DNA of 64,000 nt from positions 1,116,001 to 1,180,000 of the forward strand of contig JANQAC010000001.1 in assembly GCA_024707255.1 (NCBI GenBank), in the 5' to 3' direction. The DNA comes from Asticcacaulis sp. (GTDB lineage Bacteria > Pseudomonadota > Alphaproteobacteria > Caulobacterales > Caulobacteraceae). The notes below the pieces were generated by a model. That model was not told where the DNA came from, made no database searches, and worked only from the letters and a program-made list of their open reading frames with translations. Shown here piece by piece: positions 17,632-26,254 of the stretch. The position numbers and the translations under genes were made by a program. The number at the start of each line of letters is the position of its first letter. The first letter of the stretch is position 1.

Positions 17632-18579
17632 TTATTGTGCCGAAGCTGATGCGCTTACGCTAGTCGAGGTGAGGGAATGACTGTTCAGGTCGGTGTCCAG
17701 ACCAAAATCAGCTTGCAGCAAGCTATATAACTCATAGCGCTGAAAAAGACCCCAGGTATCCCAGCGGATTCCACGATCATTAGTTGGGCCTTGTATCTTC
17801 ACCACCCGCAAAGGAAAAGGAATGGGGCCGTATGCTGCCATCGAGAAAGCGCTTCTGCGTTCGACTAGCTGCGGTCCGCTGGGCGAAATAATGTAGACTT
17901 CGAAGCGCTCGCCGACCTCTCCATAGGTTTGATAAGGCACCGTGAGATCGGCGGTTCGGACGACGAGATCACCCACACGCAAGTGATCATACGACGTTGG
18001 TTCACGACAACCTCCACCACGACTGGCACTTTCGTCGCATTTGGAGCTAGGTGTGAAAACGGCATATTGCCGCTTTTCAAAAGGTCCGTCGTCGAATGGA
18101 TCAGAAGGCTTTAAAACGCTTTCAACGCTCTTGTTTGAGAGGTAGATACCGCAAGACTGATCGCACTCGTCAGGTTTGCCAGAAGCTTTACGAAATAATG
18201 CTTCATGGCTTCGATCGTCTACCAGAACTAACCTCGTAAACTTTGGATGAGAGACCAATGTTACATCTAAAGCTTTTAAACGATCGAACTCTTTCTTCCG
18301 TTCGCTATTAAGATGCACCGAGACCGCGAATGCTATAAATAAGACCACAATACTGGCTATGCCCCACGTCAACCATGGCTGCCGGCCAGCAACTAAGTCG
18401 ATAGTGCGCTTCACTAAATAAATAAATAGCCCATAAAACGCAATCGGCAGACTAAATAATATAAAAATACCAAAGACCATATAAAGGGATGCAACCATCA
18501 AATATGATGGTAAAATTACACTTAGAATTGCGCTGCCGCCAAATATCGCTACGACCCATAACAATTTTTTTTCTGACAT
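17632..18579 (-). CDS. Membrane protein of unknown function
   Basis: 315 residues. There are three hydrophobic segments in the first 110 residues (LLWVVAIFGGSAILSVILP, MVFGIFILFSLPIAFYGLFI, WGIASIVVLFIAFAVSV), then a soluble part of about 200 residues with four cysteines (DECDQSCG, SKCDES, GGGCREP) that could form disulphides outside the membrane. A serine-rich tail ends the protein. It is AT-richer than both neighbours, which hints at recent arrival. I do not recognise the family. Confidence 0.65.
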   Translation of the reverse strand: MSEKKLLWVVAIFGGSAILSVILPSYLMVASLYMVFGIFILFSLPIAFYGLFIYLVKRTIDLVAGRQPWLTWGIASIVVLFIAFAVSVHLNSERKKEFDRLKALDVTLVSHPKFTRLVLVDDRSHEALFRKASGKPDECDQSCGIYLSNKSVESVLKPSDPFDDGPFEKRQYAVFTPSSKCDESASRGGGCREPTSYDHLRVGDLVVRTADLTVPYQTYGEVGERFEVYIISPSGPQLVERRSAFSMAAYGPIPFPLRVVKIQGPTNDRGIRWDTWGLFQRYELYSLLQADFGLDTDLNSHSLTSTSVSASASAQ

Positions 18580-18668
18580 GCGTACCCCTTTAAGGAGGAG
18601 TTCTACGTCCCAAGCGTGAAAATCCTGTTACATACGCCTAGACTTTTGGCTTGAAGCAAAAAGCCTTA

Positions 18669-18704
18669 GACAGAAGGCGCTATTCTAATTTTGCGCCTTC
18701 TGTC
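18669..18704 (-). terminator. Perfect 12-bp hairpin, likely terminator of the acetyltransferase gene
   Basis: GACAGAAGGCGC and GCGCCTTCTGTC pair fully around a 12-nt AT-rich loop. On the minus strand the hairpin is followed by TAAGGCTTTTTG. It lies 60 bp after the acetyltransferase stop and upstream of the membrane protein gene, so it should separate the two transcripts. Confidence 0.75.
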
Positions 18705-18763
18705 GGGACAATTTGACCGGCCCTCACCGGCGACATACGCCGCTAAGATTGTGCTTTTTAAAG

Positions 18764-19396
18764 TCAGGCTTTCAGCGCGTCGATATCCGCCCCTTCGATG
18801 GTGGCGAGATGGGCTTCGATTTTATCGATCGGCCAGTCCCACCAGGCGATGCTGAGCAGGTCGGTGATCACCTCGTCACTGAACCGCTGTCGGATGACCT
18901 GCGCCGGATTGCCGCCGACAATGGTGTAGGGTGCGACATCCTTCGTCACCACGGCACCGGACGCGATAATCGCGCCAGAACCGATGGTAACGCCCGGCAT
19001 GATCGTGGCGCCATGGCCGATCCAGACATCGTGTCGTATTACCGTATCGCGCGATGGCAGGTTGATATAGTCGATCATGGTTTCCGGTTTGAAGACCCGG
19101 AAGGGATAGGTCGAAAATCCACCCATCGGATGATTGGCCGATGAGGTGATGAAGGTCGTGCCATGGGCGAACTGGCAGAACTTACCAATGATCAGCTTTT
19201 CCCTGCTAATCGGAAAGAGATAGGGCGCCAGGGTCTGCGCCCAGTTCGTCTGCGGCGTGAAGTTCGACGCATAGGAATAGGCGCCAACCTCGATGCGCGG
19301 GTGGTCGATGACATTTTGCAGGTAAACAGTGTTGGTGATCACCGTGCCATCGGGCGGGGTGATCGGATGGACGGCGTCCACATTCAATAGCGGCAT
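18764..19396 (-). CDS. CatB/Vat-type hexapeptide-repeat acetyltransferase
   Basis: 210 residues. The left-handed beta-helix repeats are clear in DTVIRHDVWIGHGATIMPG, VTIGSGAIIASGAVVTKDV and APYTIVGGNPAQVIRQRF. The segment HGTTFITSSANHPMGGFSTYP matches the xenobiotic acetyltransferase group (streptogramin and chloramphenicol acetyltransferases). Whether it confers resistance cannot be told: many chromosomal members act on sugars or unknown acceptors. The 172-residue gene upstream ends 9 bp before its start, suggesting an operon. Confidence 0.87.
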   Translation of the reverse strand: MPLLNVDAVHPITPPDGTVITNTVYLQNVIDHPRIEVGAYSYASNFTPQTNWAQTLAPYLFPISREKLIIGKFCQFAHGTTFITSSANHPMGGFSTYPFRVFKPETMIDYINLPSRDTVIRHDVWIGHGATIMPGVTIGSGAIIASGAVVTKDVAPYTIVGGNPAQVIRQRFSDEVITDLLSIAWWDWPIDKIEAHLATIEGADIDALKA

Positions 19397-19405
19397 GTGT
19401 GATCC

Positions 19406-19924
19406 TTAAAATTTCGCGGTCAGGCGACGCGACAGACGAGACTTGATGCGCGCCAAAGCGGTTTCAGAGGCAGGACGGATGAAATCGTAGCCGATATCTG
19501 CCCAGTCGGGATCGTCCTTTTCATAGCCCAGGCGCGGCAGGATTTCGAGCGAGGTCACGAACGCCTGGGTGCGATAAGGCAACAGCACGCCGCCATTCAC
19601 CATCTGATGTGCCTTGGCCTCCTCGTAATTGCGGAACCAGTGATTGATCAGATCCTTGAGGCCGGGGGCCGCGAATATTTCGGAGAAATCGACCTCTTCG
19701 GCGGCGGATTTCAGCGCCGTCCAGGTCGGGAAACCGGCCTCGTGAGCGATCACGGTCAGGGCGTGCTTCAGTTGCAGGCCGGCTGGTGCATTTTCCAGAC
19801 GGCTGAAACGCATCCGCGCGTTAGCCTCATCGGCGCGCACCGCTTTCAGCAGGTTCGCGGCGTCACGTTTATACGCATCGATGGGTTTGAGATCATGCGC
19901 GGCGTTTTTAGCCATTTTGGGCAT
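19406..19924 (-). CDS. Conserved hypothetical protein with ankyrin-protein-like N-terminal motif
   Basis: 172 residues. Residues 35-75 (ANARMRFSRLENA, LKHALTVIAHEAGFPTWTAL) resemble the short helical motif found at the start of some bacterial ankyrin and glyoxalase-related proteins. No complete ankyrin repeat follows. The rest is a soluble helical domain (LKDLINHWFRNYEEA, IKSRLSRRLTAKF). It probably shares a transcript with the acetyltransferase 9 bp downstream. The function is unknown. Confidence 0.65.
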   Translation of the reverse strand: MPKMAKNAAHDLKPIDAYKRDAANLLKAVRADEANARMRFSRLENAPAGLQLKHALTVIAHEAGFPTWTALKSAAEEVDFSEIFAAPGLKDLINHWFRNYEEAKAHQMVNGGVLLPYRTQAFVTSLEILPRLGYEKDDPDWADIGYDFIRPASETALARIKSRLSRRLTAKF

Positions 19925-20183
19925 GGAAAGTCTCCTTTGTACAAAGGCTTTTCCCCATCCCGGAAAGCCACAAAAGAGCGGATTATGTCTAGCAAATCTC
20001 TTGCAGCAGGAGGACGCAAACGTCTTTCGCGGGGCCGAGCCGTCCTGCCGGCTCCGTGGCCTGAATAGTCCACCCGCCTGGTAAAAGCAACCGTGCCCGC
20101 TGCATTTGCATTTTTTTCATGATTGGCGCGTGAAGTGATGTTAAGGTTTTGCGACACGAACCCCAGGAAACCGGGCGGGCAGA

Positions 20184-21137
20184 TTGATCAGTCTCAAGGA
20201 CACGCTTCAGACCTTCAGTCACGGACATGACGCCATGTCTCCGGTCTCCGGCGTATTGAAGAAAGGTCCGCTCTATCACGATCGCTGGTGGCTGACCGAG
20301 GATGGTCTGCGTCTCTACGCCCGCGATTATCCCGCTGCCGCCGGACGCGTGCGCCTGCCGGTCATCTGCCTGCATGGCCTGACGCGCAATTCCAGTGATT
20401 TCGAAGAGGTGGCGCCCTATATCGCTGCGCTCGACCGTCGCGTCATCGTGCCGGACCTGCGCGGCCGCGGCCTGTCGGAAAATGATCCCGACGTCGCCAA
20501 TTATCATCTGTGGACCTATGCCAAGGATATCCTCGACCTGTGCGACGCCTTAGGTATAGGCCGGGCGGTCTTTATCGGTAATTCCATGGGCGGACTGGTG
20601 GCCATGGTGCTGTCCACCCTGCGGCCCAACCTGATCCAGGCGGCGGTGCTGAATGACATCGGCCCGACGCTGGCGCCAAAGGGCCAGGCGCGGATTTCGG
20701 CCCTGGCGGCCATGCAGCGCCGCGCCATGCGCAACTGGCAGGACGCGAGCGCCTTTATCGCCGAACAATACCGGCTGGTCTTTCCCGATAATACGACAGC
20801 GGACTGGCTGAAATTCGCCCGGCGGGTCTTCCGCAAGGGCCGCGATGGCAATCTGCATCTCGCCTATGATCCACGCATCACCGACGCCTTCAAGACCCTG
20901 ACGATGGACTCGCCCGCCTATGACCTGGCGCCCTGCTATGACAGTCTGGCGCATGGCCGCCGGATACTGCTGATCCGCGGCGCCTTGTCGGATGTGCTCG
21001 ATGCCGCCGAGGCGAAGAAGATGGTGGTCTCGAACGAGGTGTCGCGCGTCGATATCGACCGGGTCGGCCACGCCCCCCTGCTGACCGAACCGCAGGCGCG
21101 GCTGGCCATTACCGACTTCCTTGAATCGCAAGCCTAA
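20184..21137 (+). CDS. Alpha/beta hydrolase
   Basis: Up to 317 residues from TTG 20184; ATG at 20235 (MSPVSGVLKK) is an equally plausible start because neither site has a strong ribosome site. The fold elements are VICLHGLTRNSSDF (oxyanion hole), FIGNSMGGLVAM (nucleophile serine in GxSxG) and VGHAPLLTEPQA (catalytic His). The acid is probably in the segment around GALSDVLDAAEA. It has no signal peptide, so it is cytosolic. The substrate is unknown. Confidence 0.85.
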   Translation: MISLKDTLQTFSHGHDAMSPVSGVLKKGPLYHDRWWLTEDGLRLYARDYPAAAGRVRLPVICLHGLTRNSSDFEEVAPYIAALDRRVIVPDLRGRGLSENDPDVANYHLWTYAKDILDLCDALGIGRAVFIGNSMGGLVAMVLSTLRPNLIQAAVLNDIGPTLAPKGQARISALAAMQRRAMRNWQDASAFIAEQYRLVFPDNTTADWLKFARRVFRKGRDGNLHLAYDPRITDAFKTLTMDSPAYDLAPCYDSLAHGRRILLIRGALSDVLDAAEAKKMVVSNEVSRVDIDRVGHAPLLTEPQARLAITDFLESQA

Positions 21138-21167
21138 AGCACCCATATCGCTACCATCAATGCGAGG

Positions 21168-21593
21168 GTGCTGATGACGCGGACCGTGATTTTTGACAGC
21201 CCGTTTTTGCTGGGTTTTGACGATATGCGGCTGCTGATCGACCGCGTCGGGCGCAGCCATGACAATTACCCGCCCTATAATGTCGAATCCTTAAGCTCCG
21301 ACCATATCCGCATCAGCGTCGCCGTGGCCGGCTTTACAGTCGATCAGTTACGCATCGAGGTGCGCGGCGCCCACCTGACCGTCTCGGCGACGCGCGATCG
21401 CGCAGGCGAAGCGCCTGAGCGCGACTATCTGCATCGCGGCATCGCCCTGCGCGGTTTCAACCGCGCCTTCGTGCTGAGCGACGGACTGGAAATCACCGGG
21501 GCCAGCCTGGCCTATGGCCTGCTGCATATCGACCTCGTCCGGCCAAAGCCGAGCGATGAGATCAGGATCATTCCGATCGAGGTAGTGGGGTAA
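21168..21593 (+). CDS. Hsp20-family small heat shock protein
   Basis: 141 residues. It contains the alpha-crystallin domain: PPYNVESLSSDHIRISVAVA near residue 37, LHRGIALRGFNRAFVLSDGL, and the closing ASLAYGLLHIDLVR. The N-terminal MTRTVIFDSPFLLGFDD matches the IbpA-like class of alphaproteobacteria. Such proteins hold unfolding clients for refolding by other chaperones. The start is GTG 21168 or ATG 21174. The gene lies 30 bp behind the hydrolase, so read-through from it is possible. Confidence 0.88.
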   Translation: MLMTRTVIFDSPFLLGFDDMRLLIDRVGRSHDNYPPYNVESLSSDHIRISVAVAGFTVDQLRIEVRGAHLTVSATRDRAGEAPERDYLHRGIALRGFNRAFVLSDGLEITGASLAYGLLHIDLVRPKPSDEIRIIPIEVVG

Positions 21594-21620
21594 CTTCCAC
21601 AATCTAAGGAAGATATAAGG

Positions 21621-21695
21621 TGGCGACCAGACCTGTCTCGAACAGGTGACCTCCGGATTCGAACCGACGCTCTTCCGCCTGAGCTACAGGCCGCC
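21621..21695 (-). tRNA. Atypical tRNA-like element (CGA in anticodon position)
   Basis: 75 nt. GGCGGCC and GGTCGCC make a 7-bp acceptor stem (one G-U) with discriminator A but no encoded CCA. A D-arm (GCTC/GAGC) follows, then TCGG-TTCGAAT-CCGG in the anticodon position and ACCTG-TTCGAGA-CAGGT in the T position. The anticodon-position arm itself looks like a canonical T-arm (GGTTCGAATCC). Two extra nucleotides lie on each side of the acceptor stem. If real, the anticodon reads CGA (Ser UCG), but a serine tRNA should have a long variable arm. It may be a tRNA pseudogene or a non-decoding tRNA-like RNA. Confidence 0.4.
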
Positions 21696-21726
21696 AACCT
21701 TTCAATACCACAAGGTCTACGAAAAA

Positions 21727-22191
21727 TTAAGCCGCGTTTGAATCAGCAATATCGGTCAGGATAGCGTAGATCGCGTCCGGATTTTCCATCTTGCGCAACT
21801 GCTCGCGCAGGTCTTTCTGACGCAGCAGGCGTGACACCTTGGCCAGGGCTCTCAGATGCTCGGTGCCGGCATTTTCCGGCGCCAGCAGGGCGAAGATCAG
21901 GTCAACCGGCATGTCATCGATGGAATCATAATCGACCGGTACATCGAGACGCACAAAGATGCCGTGCATCCGGTCAAGCCCGGCCAGGGCAGCGTGCGGC
22001 ACGGCCACGCCCATGCCAACGCCGGTGGAGCCCAGCTTTTCGCGTTCCAGCAGGGCCTGATGCACGTCGGCCGCTTCCAGACCCAACTGGCGCGACGCCA
22101 CGTCTGCCACCATCTGGAGGGCCTGACGCTTGGAATTGACACTGACATTGCCAAGAATGGCGTGCCGGTCCAGCAGGGTGGTCAAAAACAT
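21727..22191 (-). CDS. ptsN: Nitrogen-regulatory PTS IIA component
   Basis: 154 residues from ATG 22191; longer upstream readings have no support. This is the EIIA-Ntr phosphocarrier. The phosphorylated histidine is H66 in GVGMGVAVPHAAL, and AKVSRLLRQKDLREQL near the end is typical. It receives phosphate from Npr in the nitrogen PTS and works by binding regulatory targets. Its position behind rpoN and hpf is the classic proteobacterial order. Confidence 0.93.
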   Translation of the reverse strand: MFLTTLLDRHAILGNVSVNSKRQALQMVADVASRQLGLEAADVHQALLEREKLGSTGVGMGVAVPHAALAGLDRMHGIFVRLDVPVDYDSIDDMPVDLIFALLAPENAGTEHLRALAKVSRLLRQKDLREQLRKMENPDAIYAILTDIADSNAA

Positions 22192-22370
22192 AGTGTATCC
22201 GTGGTCGACATGACTGACTCCCCTCAGCCTGGGCCACTGCGGCCCGCATGGCGACGGGGCGCGCGATGCCCGCCTGCCATAGAGAAGAGACACCCGAAGG
22301 TCAACCCATCTCACCTGGCGGGCGCGCACCGACGCACGGCCCCGTCCCCGATTTTCCCCGGATATACGCC

Positions 22371-22985
22371 TTACTGTGTGGTCACCTTCGCGCGGGTGCG
22401 CTCCGGATCGATCCAGCCGATATTACCGTCAGGCCGGCGATAGATGACGGACAGACCGCCATGGGCGGCATTGCGGAACATAATCGCCGGATAGTTGGAA
22501 AGTTCCATTTCCGCCACCGCCACCGAGACGGTCATGGTGCGCAGCGCGGTTTCCGTTTCGGCTATGATCATGGAATGCGGCGGCGATGAGTGATCCATGC
22601 CGTCATCCAGTTCGATCTCCGCTTCGTCGTCGCCATCGAAGGCGCGCAGGACCGTTACGTTGGCCGTTTCTTCCTTAACCGGTGTGCCATTGTGATGCTG
22701 CTTCAATCGTCGTTTATAGCGCCGGACGCGCTTCTCCATATTGTCGAGCGTACCGTCAAAGGCCGAATGGGCATCGCCGCCAAACGCGTGCGCTATAAGC
22801 GTCTGGCCCGAAGCGAGCCTGACCCAGCAATCCGCCTTGAACAAATGACCCTGCTTCGAGATGGTCACTTCGGCGTCGCCGCCGCGTTCAAAATATTTGG
22901 CGATACCTGAGGTAAGCTCGGTTTCAATGCGCGCGCGCAAGGCGTCACCGACTTCGACCTGTTTTCCACTGACTTGGATTTGCAT
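22371..22985 (-). CDS. hpf: Long-form ribosome hibernation-promoting factor
   Basis: 204 residues from ATG 22985 (MQIQVSGKQVEVGDAL). Residues 1-100 are the S30AE domain, which binds the decoding region of the 30S subunit; the basic helix NMEKRVRRYKRRLKQHH closes it. The C-terminal domain at about 145-200 (LSNYPAIMFRNAA, LSVIYRRPDGNIGWIDP) is the dimerisation domain that joins two ribosomes into 100S particles. So this is the long HPF rather than the short gamma-proteobacterial type. It lies between rpoN and ptsN. Confidence 0.93.
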   Translation of the reverse strand: MQIQVSGKQVEVGDALRARIETELTSGIAKYFERGGDAEVTISKQGHLFKADCWVRLASGQTLIAHAFGGDAHSAFDGTLDNMEKRVRRYKRRLKQHHNGTPVKEETANVTVLRAFDGDDEAEIELDDGMDHSSPPHSMIIAETETALRTMTVSVAVAEMELSNYPAIMFRNAAHGGLSVIYRRPDGNIGWIDPERTRAKVTTQ

Positions 22986-23238
22986 AGCGATATGTCGCTC
23001 CGTTCTTAAAACAAAAAGAACTTCGTCGCCGGCCAAGGACGTAGCCTGGAGGAGCCGGCGGCAATGGGCACCCGGACGTATTTCACGGGTACAAGGACGA
23101 CTGTACGCCGACTGGCGGGGATGCAAAATCAAGAATTTGTGTAGCGAATTAACCCGCATTCACCTTGATTATTATCAGCAAATTACAGGTCAGGGCACAT
23201 TATGCGGCCCGTTGATACGCCTGTCGGGCGAAACCGGA

Positions 23239-24756
23239 TCAGCGAATTTGGCGCTTGCGTTCGACGCTCGACGGAATGCGCAGGGCCTCCCGATACTTGG
23301 CCACAGTCCGCCGGGCGATATCCACCCCGGCCTCCTTCAGGATTTCGACGATACGGTCATCGGACAGGATTTCACCGGACGATTTTTCGCCATCGATCAG
23401 GGTCTTGATCTTGTGGCGCACCGCTTCTGCAGAATGCGCCGAGGTGCCGTCATTCGAGGCGATCGAGGAGGTAAAGAAGAACTTCAGCTCGAAGACGCCA
23501 CGCGGCGTGGCGACATACTTGTTGGAGGTGACACGCGAAATGGTCGATTCGTGCATCCCCACGGCGTCGGCCACGGTTTTCAGATTCAGCGGCCGCAGAT
23601 ATTCGACGCCATAAACGAAGAAGGCATCCTGCTGACGGACGATTTCAGCGGAGACCTTGAGGATGGTGCGCGCCCGCTGGTCCAGGCTCTTGATCAGCCA
23701 GTTGGCCTGGCTCAGGCAGTCATTCAGATAGGATTTTTCGGATTCGGAACGTGCCGAGGTTGCTACCTTGGCGTGGTATTTCTGATCGACCAGGACGCGC
23801 GGCAGGGTGTCGGAATTGAGATCGATGCGCCAGCCGCCATTGGCATCCGGCCGCACGAAGACATCGGGCACCACGGTCTGCGAGGGTTCGGCGCCGAATG
23901 CGGCCCCCGGCCGGGGATTAAGCGATTTCAGCTCGGCGATCATCTCGCTCATGTCTTCTTCATCGACGCCGCACACCTTGCGTAAGGCGCTGAGATCGCG
24001 GCGGGCCAGCAGTTCGAGATTGTCGATCAGGGCCTGCATGGCCGGATCGAAGCGGTTGCGCTCGATGAGTTGCAACTTCAGGCATTCCGGCACGCTGGTG
24101 GCCATGATGCCGGTGGGCTCGAAGCCCTGGCAGGCGGTCAGCACCTTTTCCACCAGGGCCAGTTCGCAGCCGAGGCGATCAGCGATTTCGGCCAGAGGCA
24201 CCCGCATATAGCCGGCCTCATCGACGGCATCGATCAATATCTGCGCGATGGCCATTTCCGGCGCGCTGAAATGAGCGATCAAAGCCTGGTCGGTCAGGTG
24301 TTCGGTGAGCGTCTTTTCGCGCGTCAGGGCGCGTTCCATGTCCTCGTCGCCATCGAAGCTGCCGCCGCCCTTGCCGGCTTTCGACCAGTCGACCATCGGG
24401 CCTTCGTTGGAATCGGAAACCACCGATTCGCGCTCGCGTATGACCGGTTCGTCGTCGCCGTAAACGTCGGAGGTGGAGGCATCGAGATCGGAATTGGCGG
24501 CGATCGTATCGTGGTCGCCCAGTTCCAGTTCACGGGATTCGCCGCTGTCGGACTCTTTGGCCGGTGCATCGGTATCTGTTTCGCTGACCGGATCGGCCTC
24601 GTCACGCTGAAGCAGCGGATTACGCTCCAGTTCGGTTTCGATCACCGCCTCAAGCTCAAGGTTCGACAATTGCAGCAGCTTGATCGCCTGCTGCAACTGA
24701 GGGGTGATAACCAGCCCCTGCCCCTGCTTGAGTTCTAACCTTTGACCGAGCGCCAT
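23239..24756 (-). CDS. rpoN: RNA polymerase sigma-54 factor
   Basis: 505 residues. The N-terminal activator-contact region is glutamine- and leucine-rich (LELKQGQGLVITPQLQQAIK, then LLQLSNLELEAVIETEL). An acidic linker at about residues 50-150 follows, then the core-binding domain. Promoter contact is made by the HTH (MHESTISRVTSNKYVATPRG) and the RpoN box ARRTVAKYREALRIPSS near the end, which reads the -24 element. Sigma-54 directs enhancer-dependent genes such as nitrogen, flagellar and stalk genes. It follows lptB after 173 bp containing a 9-bp inverted repeat. Confidence 0.96.
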   Translation of the reverse strand: MALGQRLELKQGQGLVITPQLQQAIKLLQLSNLELEAVIETELERNPLLQRDEADPVSETDTDAPAKESDSGESRELELGDHDTIAANSDLDASTSDVYGDDEPVIRERESVVSDSNEGPMVDWSKAGKGGGSFDGDEDMERALTREKTLTEHLTDQALIAHFSAPEMAIAQILIDAVDEAGYMRVPLAEIADRLGCELALVEKVLTACQGFEPTGIMATSVPECLKLQLIERNRFDPAMQALIDNLELLARRDLSALRKVCGVDEEDMSEMIAELKSLNPRPGAAFGAEPSQTVVPDVFVRPDANGGWRIDLNSDTLPRVLVDQKYHAKVATSARSESEKSYLNDCLSQANWLIKSLDQRARTILKVSAEIVRQQDAFFVYGVEYLRPLNLKTVADAVGMHESTISRVTSNKYVATPRGVFELKFFFTSSIASNDGTSAHSAEAVRHKIKTLIDGEKSSGEILSDDRIVEILKEAGVDIARRTVAKYREALRIPSSVERKRQIR

Positions 24757-24858
24757 TACAGACCTTTAGACCGTTTGCGTCATACTGACTGCAAATCGTC
24801 TATATTTCTTTAGCTCCGGCAATTTTTGCGGCAGCCATGCGAAAATCAGCCGCCATTC

Positions 24859-24891
24859 TGCGTTAACAAGTGCTGTCGAATGGTTAACGCA
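24859..24891. other. Inverted repeat between lptB and rpoN
   Basis: TGCGTTAAC and GTTAACGCA form perfect 9-bp arms separated by 15 bp, in the only sizeable gap between lptB and rpoN. The arms contain TTAAC, which resembles a half-site of the cell-cycle regulator CtrA, though the spacing is not the usual one. It could be an operator at a separate rpoN promoter or an mRNA hairpin. Confidence 0.5.
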
Positions 24892-24929
24892 CGCTGGCAA
24901 TCGGCAAATTATGCCCAGCCATGATGAGG

Positions 24930-25697
24930 CTAGTTGAAGGACTCGCCGAGATAGACGCGCTTCACTTCCGGATCGTGAGTGATTTCATCCGCCGTGCCTT
25001 CGAATAGAACTTCGCCAGAATGGATGATCGAGGCGCGATCGACCAGGTCCAGCGTTTCGCGGACATTGTGATCGGTGATCAGGATGCCGATACCGCGGCT
25101 CTTGAGGTACATAACCACTTCGCGGATATCGGAAATCGCCAAGGGATCGATGCCGGCGAAAGGTTCATCGAGCAGCATGAAGGACGGCTTGCCGGCCAGC
25201 GCCCGGGCGATCTCCACGCGGCGGCGCTCCCCGCCCGAAAGGGCGGTGGCCGGCGAATGGCGGATATGGGTTATGCGCAGTTCTTCGAGCAAACGATTGA
25301 CGTCGTCACGGACCTTGTTCGGGTCCTTCTCGTTCAGTTCGAGCACGGCGAGGATATTCTGTTCCACCGACATGCCGCGGAAGATCGAGGCCTCCTGCGG
25401 CAGGTAACCCAGACCCATGCGCGCACGCTGGTACATCGGCTGGTAAGTGATATCCTGGCCATCGAGCTTGATCGTGCCGTAATCGGCCTCGATCAGCCCG
25501 GTAATCATGTAGAAGCAGGTGGTCTTGCCCGCGCCGTTCGGGCCCAGCAGCCCCACGACCTCACCGCGCCCCAGCCTGAGGCTGACGCTCTTGACAACAG
25601 CACGTTCCTTATAGGTCTTGCCGATTCCCTCGACGACGATACCCTCATTTGCAGTATCGACGCTGACGGCGGGATTGAGTTCTTCGACAGCCAGCAT
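24930..25697 (-). CDS. lptB: LPS export ABC transporter ATP-binding protein
   Basis: 255 residues. This is the ATPase of the LptB2FG machine that pulls lipopolysaccharide out of the inner membrane. It has Walker A GPNGAGKTT, the Q-loop region YLPQEASIFRGM, the signature LSGGERRRVEIARAL, Walker B MLLDEPFAGIDP and the switch histidine in LITDHNVRETLDLV. The N-terminal 25 residues before the domain are slightly longer than usual. It is 5 bp behind lptA, and so co-transcribed. Confidence 0.96.
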   Translation of the reverse strand: MLAVEELNPAVSVDTANEGIVVEGIGKTYKERAVVKSVSLRLGRGEVVGLLGPNGAGKTTCFYMITGLIEADYGTIKLDGQDITYQPMYQRARMGLGYLPQEASIFRGMSVEQNILAVLELNEKDPNKVRDDVNRLLEELRITHIRHSPATALSGGERRRVEIARALAGKPSFMLLDEPFAGIDPLAISDIREVVMYLKSRGIGILITDHNVRETLDLVDRASIIHSGEVLFEGTADEITHDPEVKRVYLGESFN

Positions 25698-25702
25698 AAG
25701 AC

Positions 25703-26215
25703 CTACTTCTTGTCCGGGTAGATGATTGCCTTGACGCGGCCGGTGCCAGCATCGAAGGTGGTGGTCTTCTGTGTCAGGTTATAGACCAGCCGCGTGCCTG
25801 TCGTAACATTCTGGTTCTGCGTCAGGATGACATCGCCGGTCAGGACCATGTCATCCGTCGCCTTGGTATAGACAGCCTGATCGCCCTTCATGGTGCTTTC
25901 CGGCGTGACGTAATAGACATTTCCGGTAGCGACGATGGTGACGACCTCGCCGAAACCGCGGCCATTGGGGCCGGCCTGGCGGGTAATGACCACCTTGTCG
26001 GCGCGCAGACGGGCATTGTCCTGAATGACCTCGACCCGGCCGACGAGCGTCTGGGTATGGGCCAGTTCATCCATGTGCATGGAATCGCCGCCGACCATGA
26101 CGGGGCCGCCTTCACTCGACACCTGGGCCTGTGCGCCGCTGGAGACTGCCAGGCCGCCCGCCGCCGCAATCATACCGGCCGCGATCAGCGCCGTCACAAC
26201 CGTTTGCTTTTTCAT
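25703..26215 (-). CDS. lptA: LPS transport periplasmic protein
   Basis: 170 residues with a signal peptide (VVTALIAAGMIAAAGGLAVS). The OstA-type beta-jellyroll is seen in DNARLRADKVVITRQAG, ATGNVYYVTPESTMKGDQAV and LTGDVILTQNQNVTTGTRLV. LptA subunits form the periplasmic bridge that carries lipopolysaccharide to the outer membrane. It sits between lptC and lptB as usual, 39 bp after lptC. Confidence 0.92.
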   Translation of the reverse strand: MKKQTVVTALIAAGMIAAAGGLAVSSGAQAQVSSEGGPVMVGGDSMHMDELAHTQTLVGRVEVIQDNARLRADKVVITRQAGPNGRGFGEVVTIVATGNVYYVTPESTMKGDQAVYTKATDDMVLTGDVILTQNQNVTTGTRLVYNLTQKTTTFDAGTGRVKAIIYPDKK

Positions 26216-26254
26216 ACCGTCTTTGTCCCTTTGAGAGCCGGTCCGTTTGAAGGG

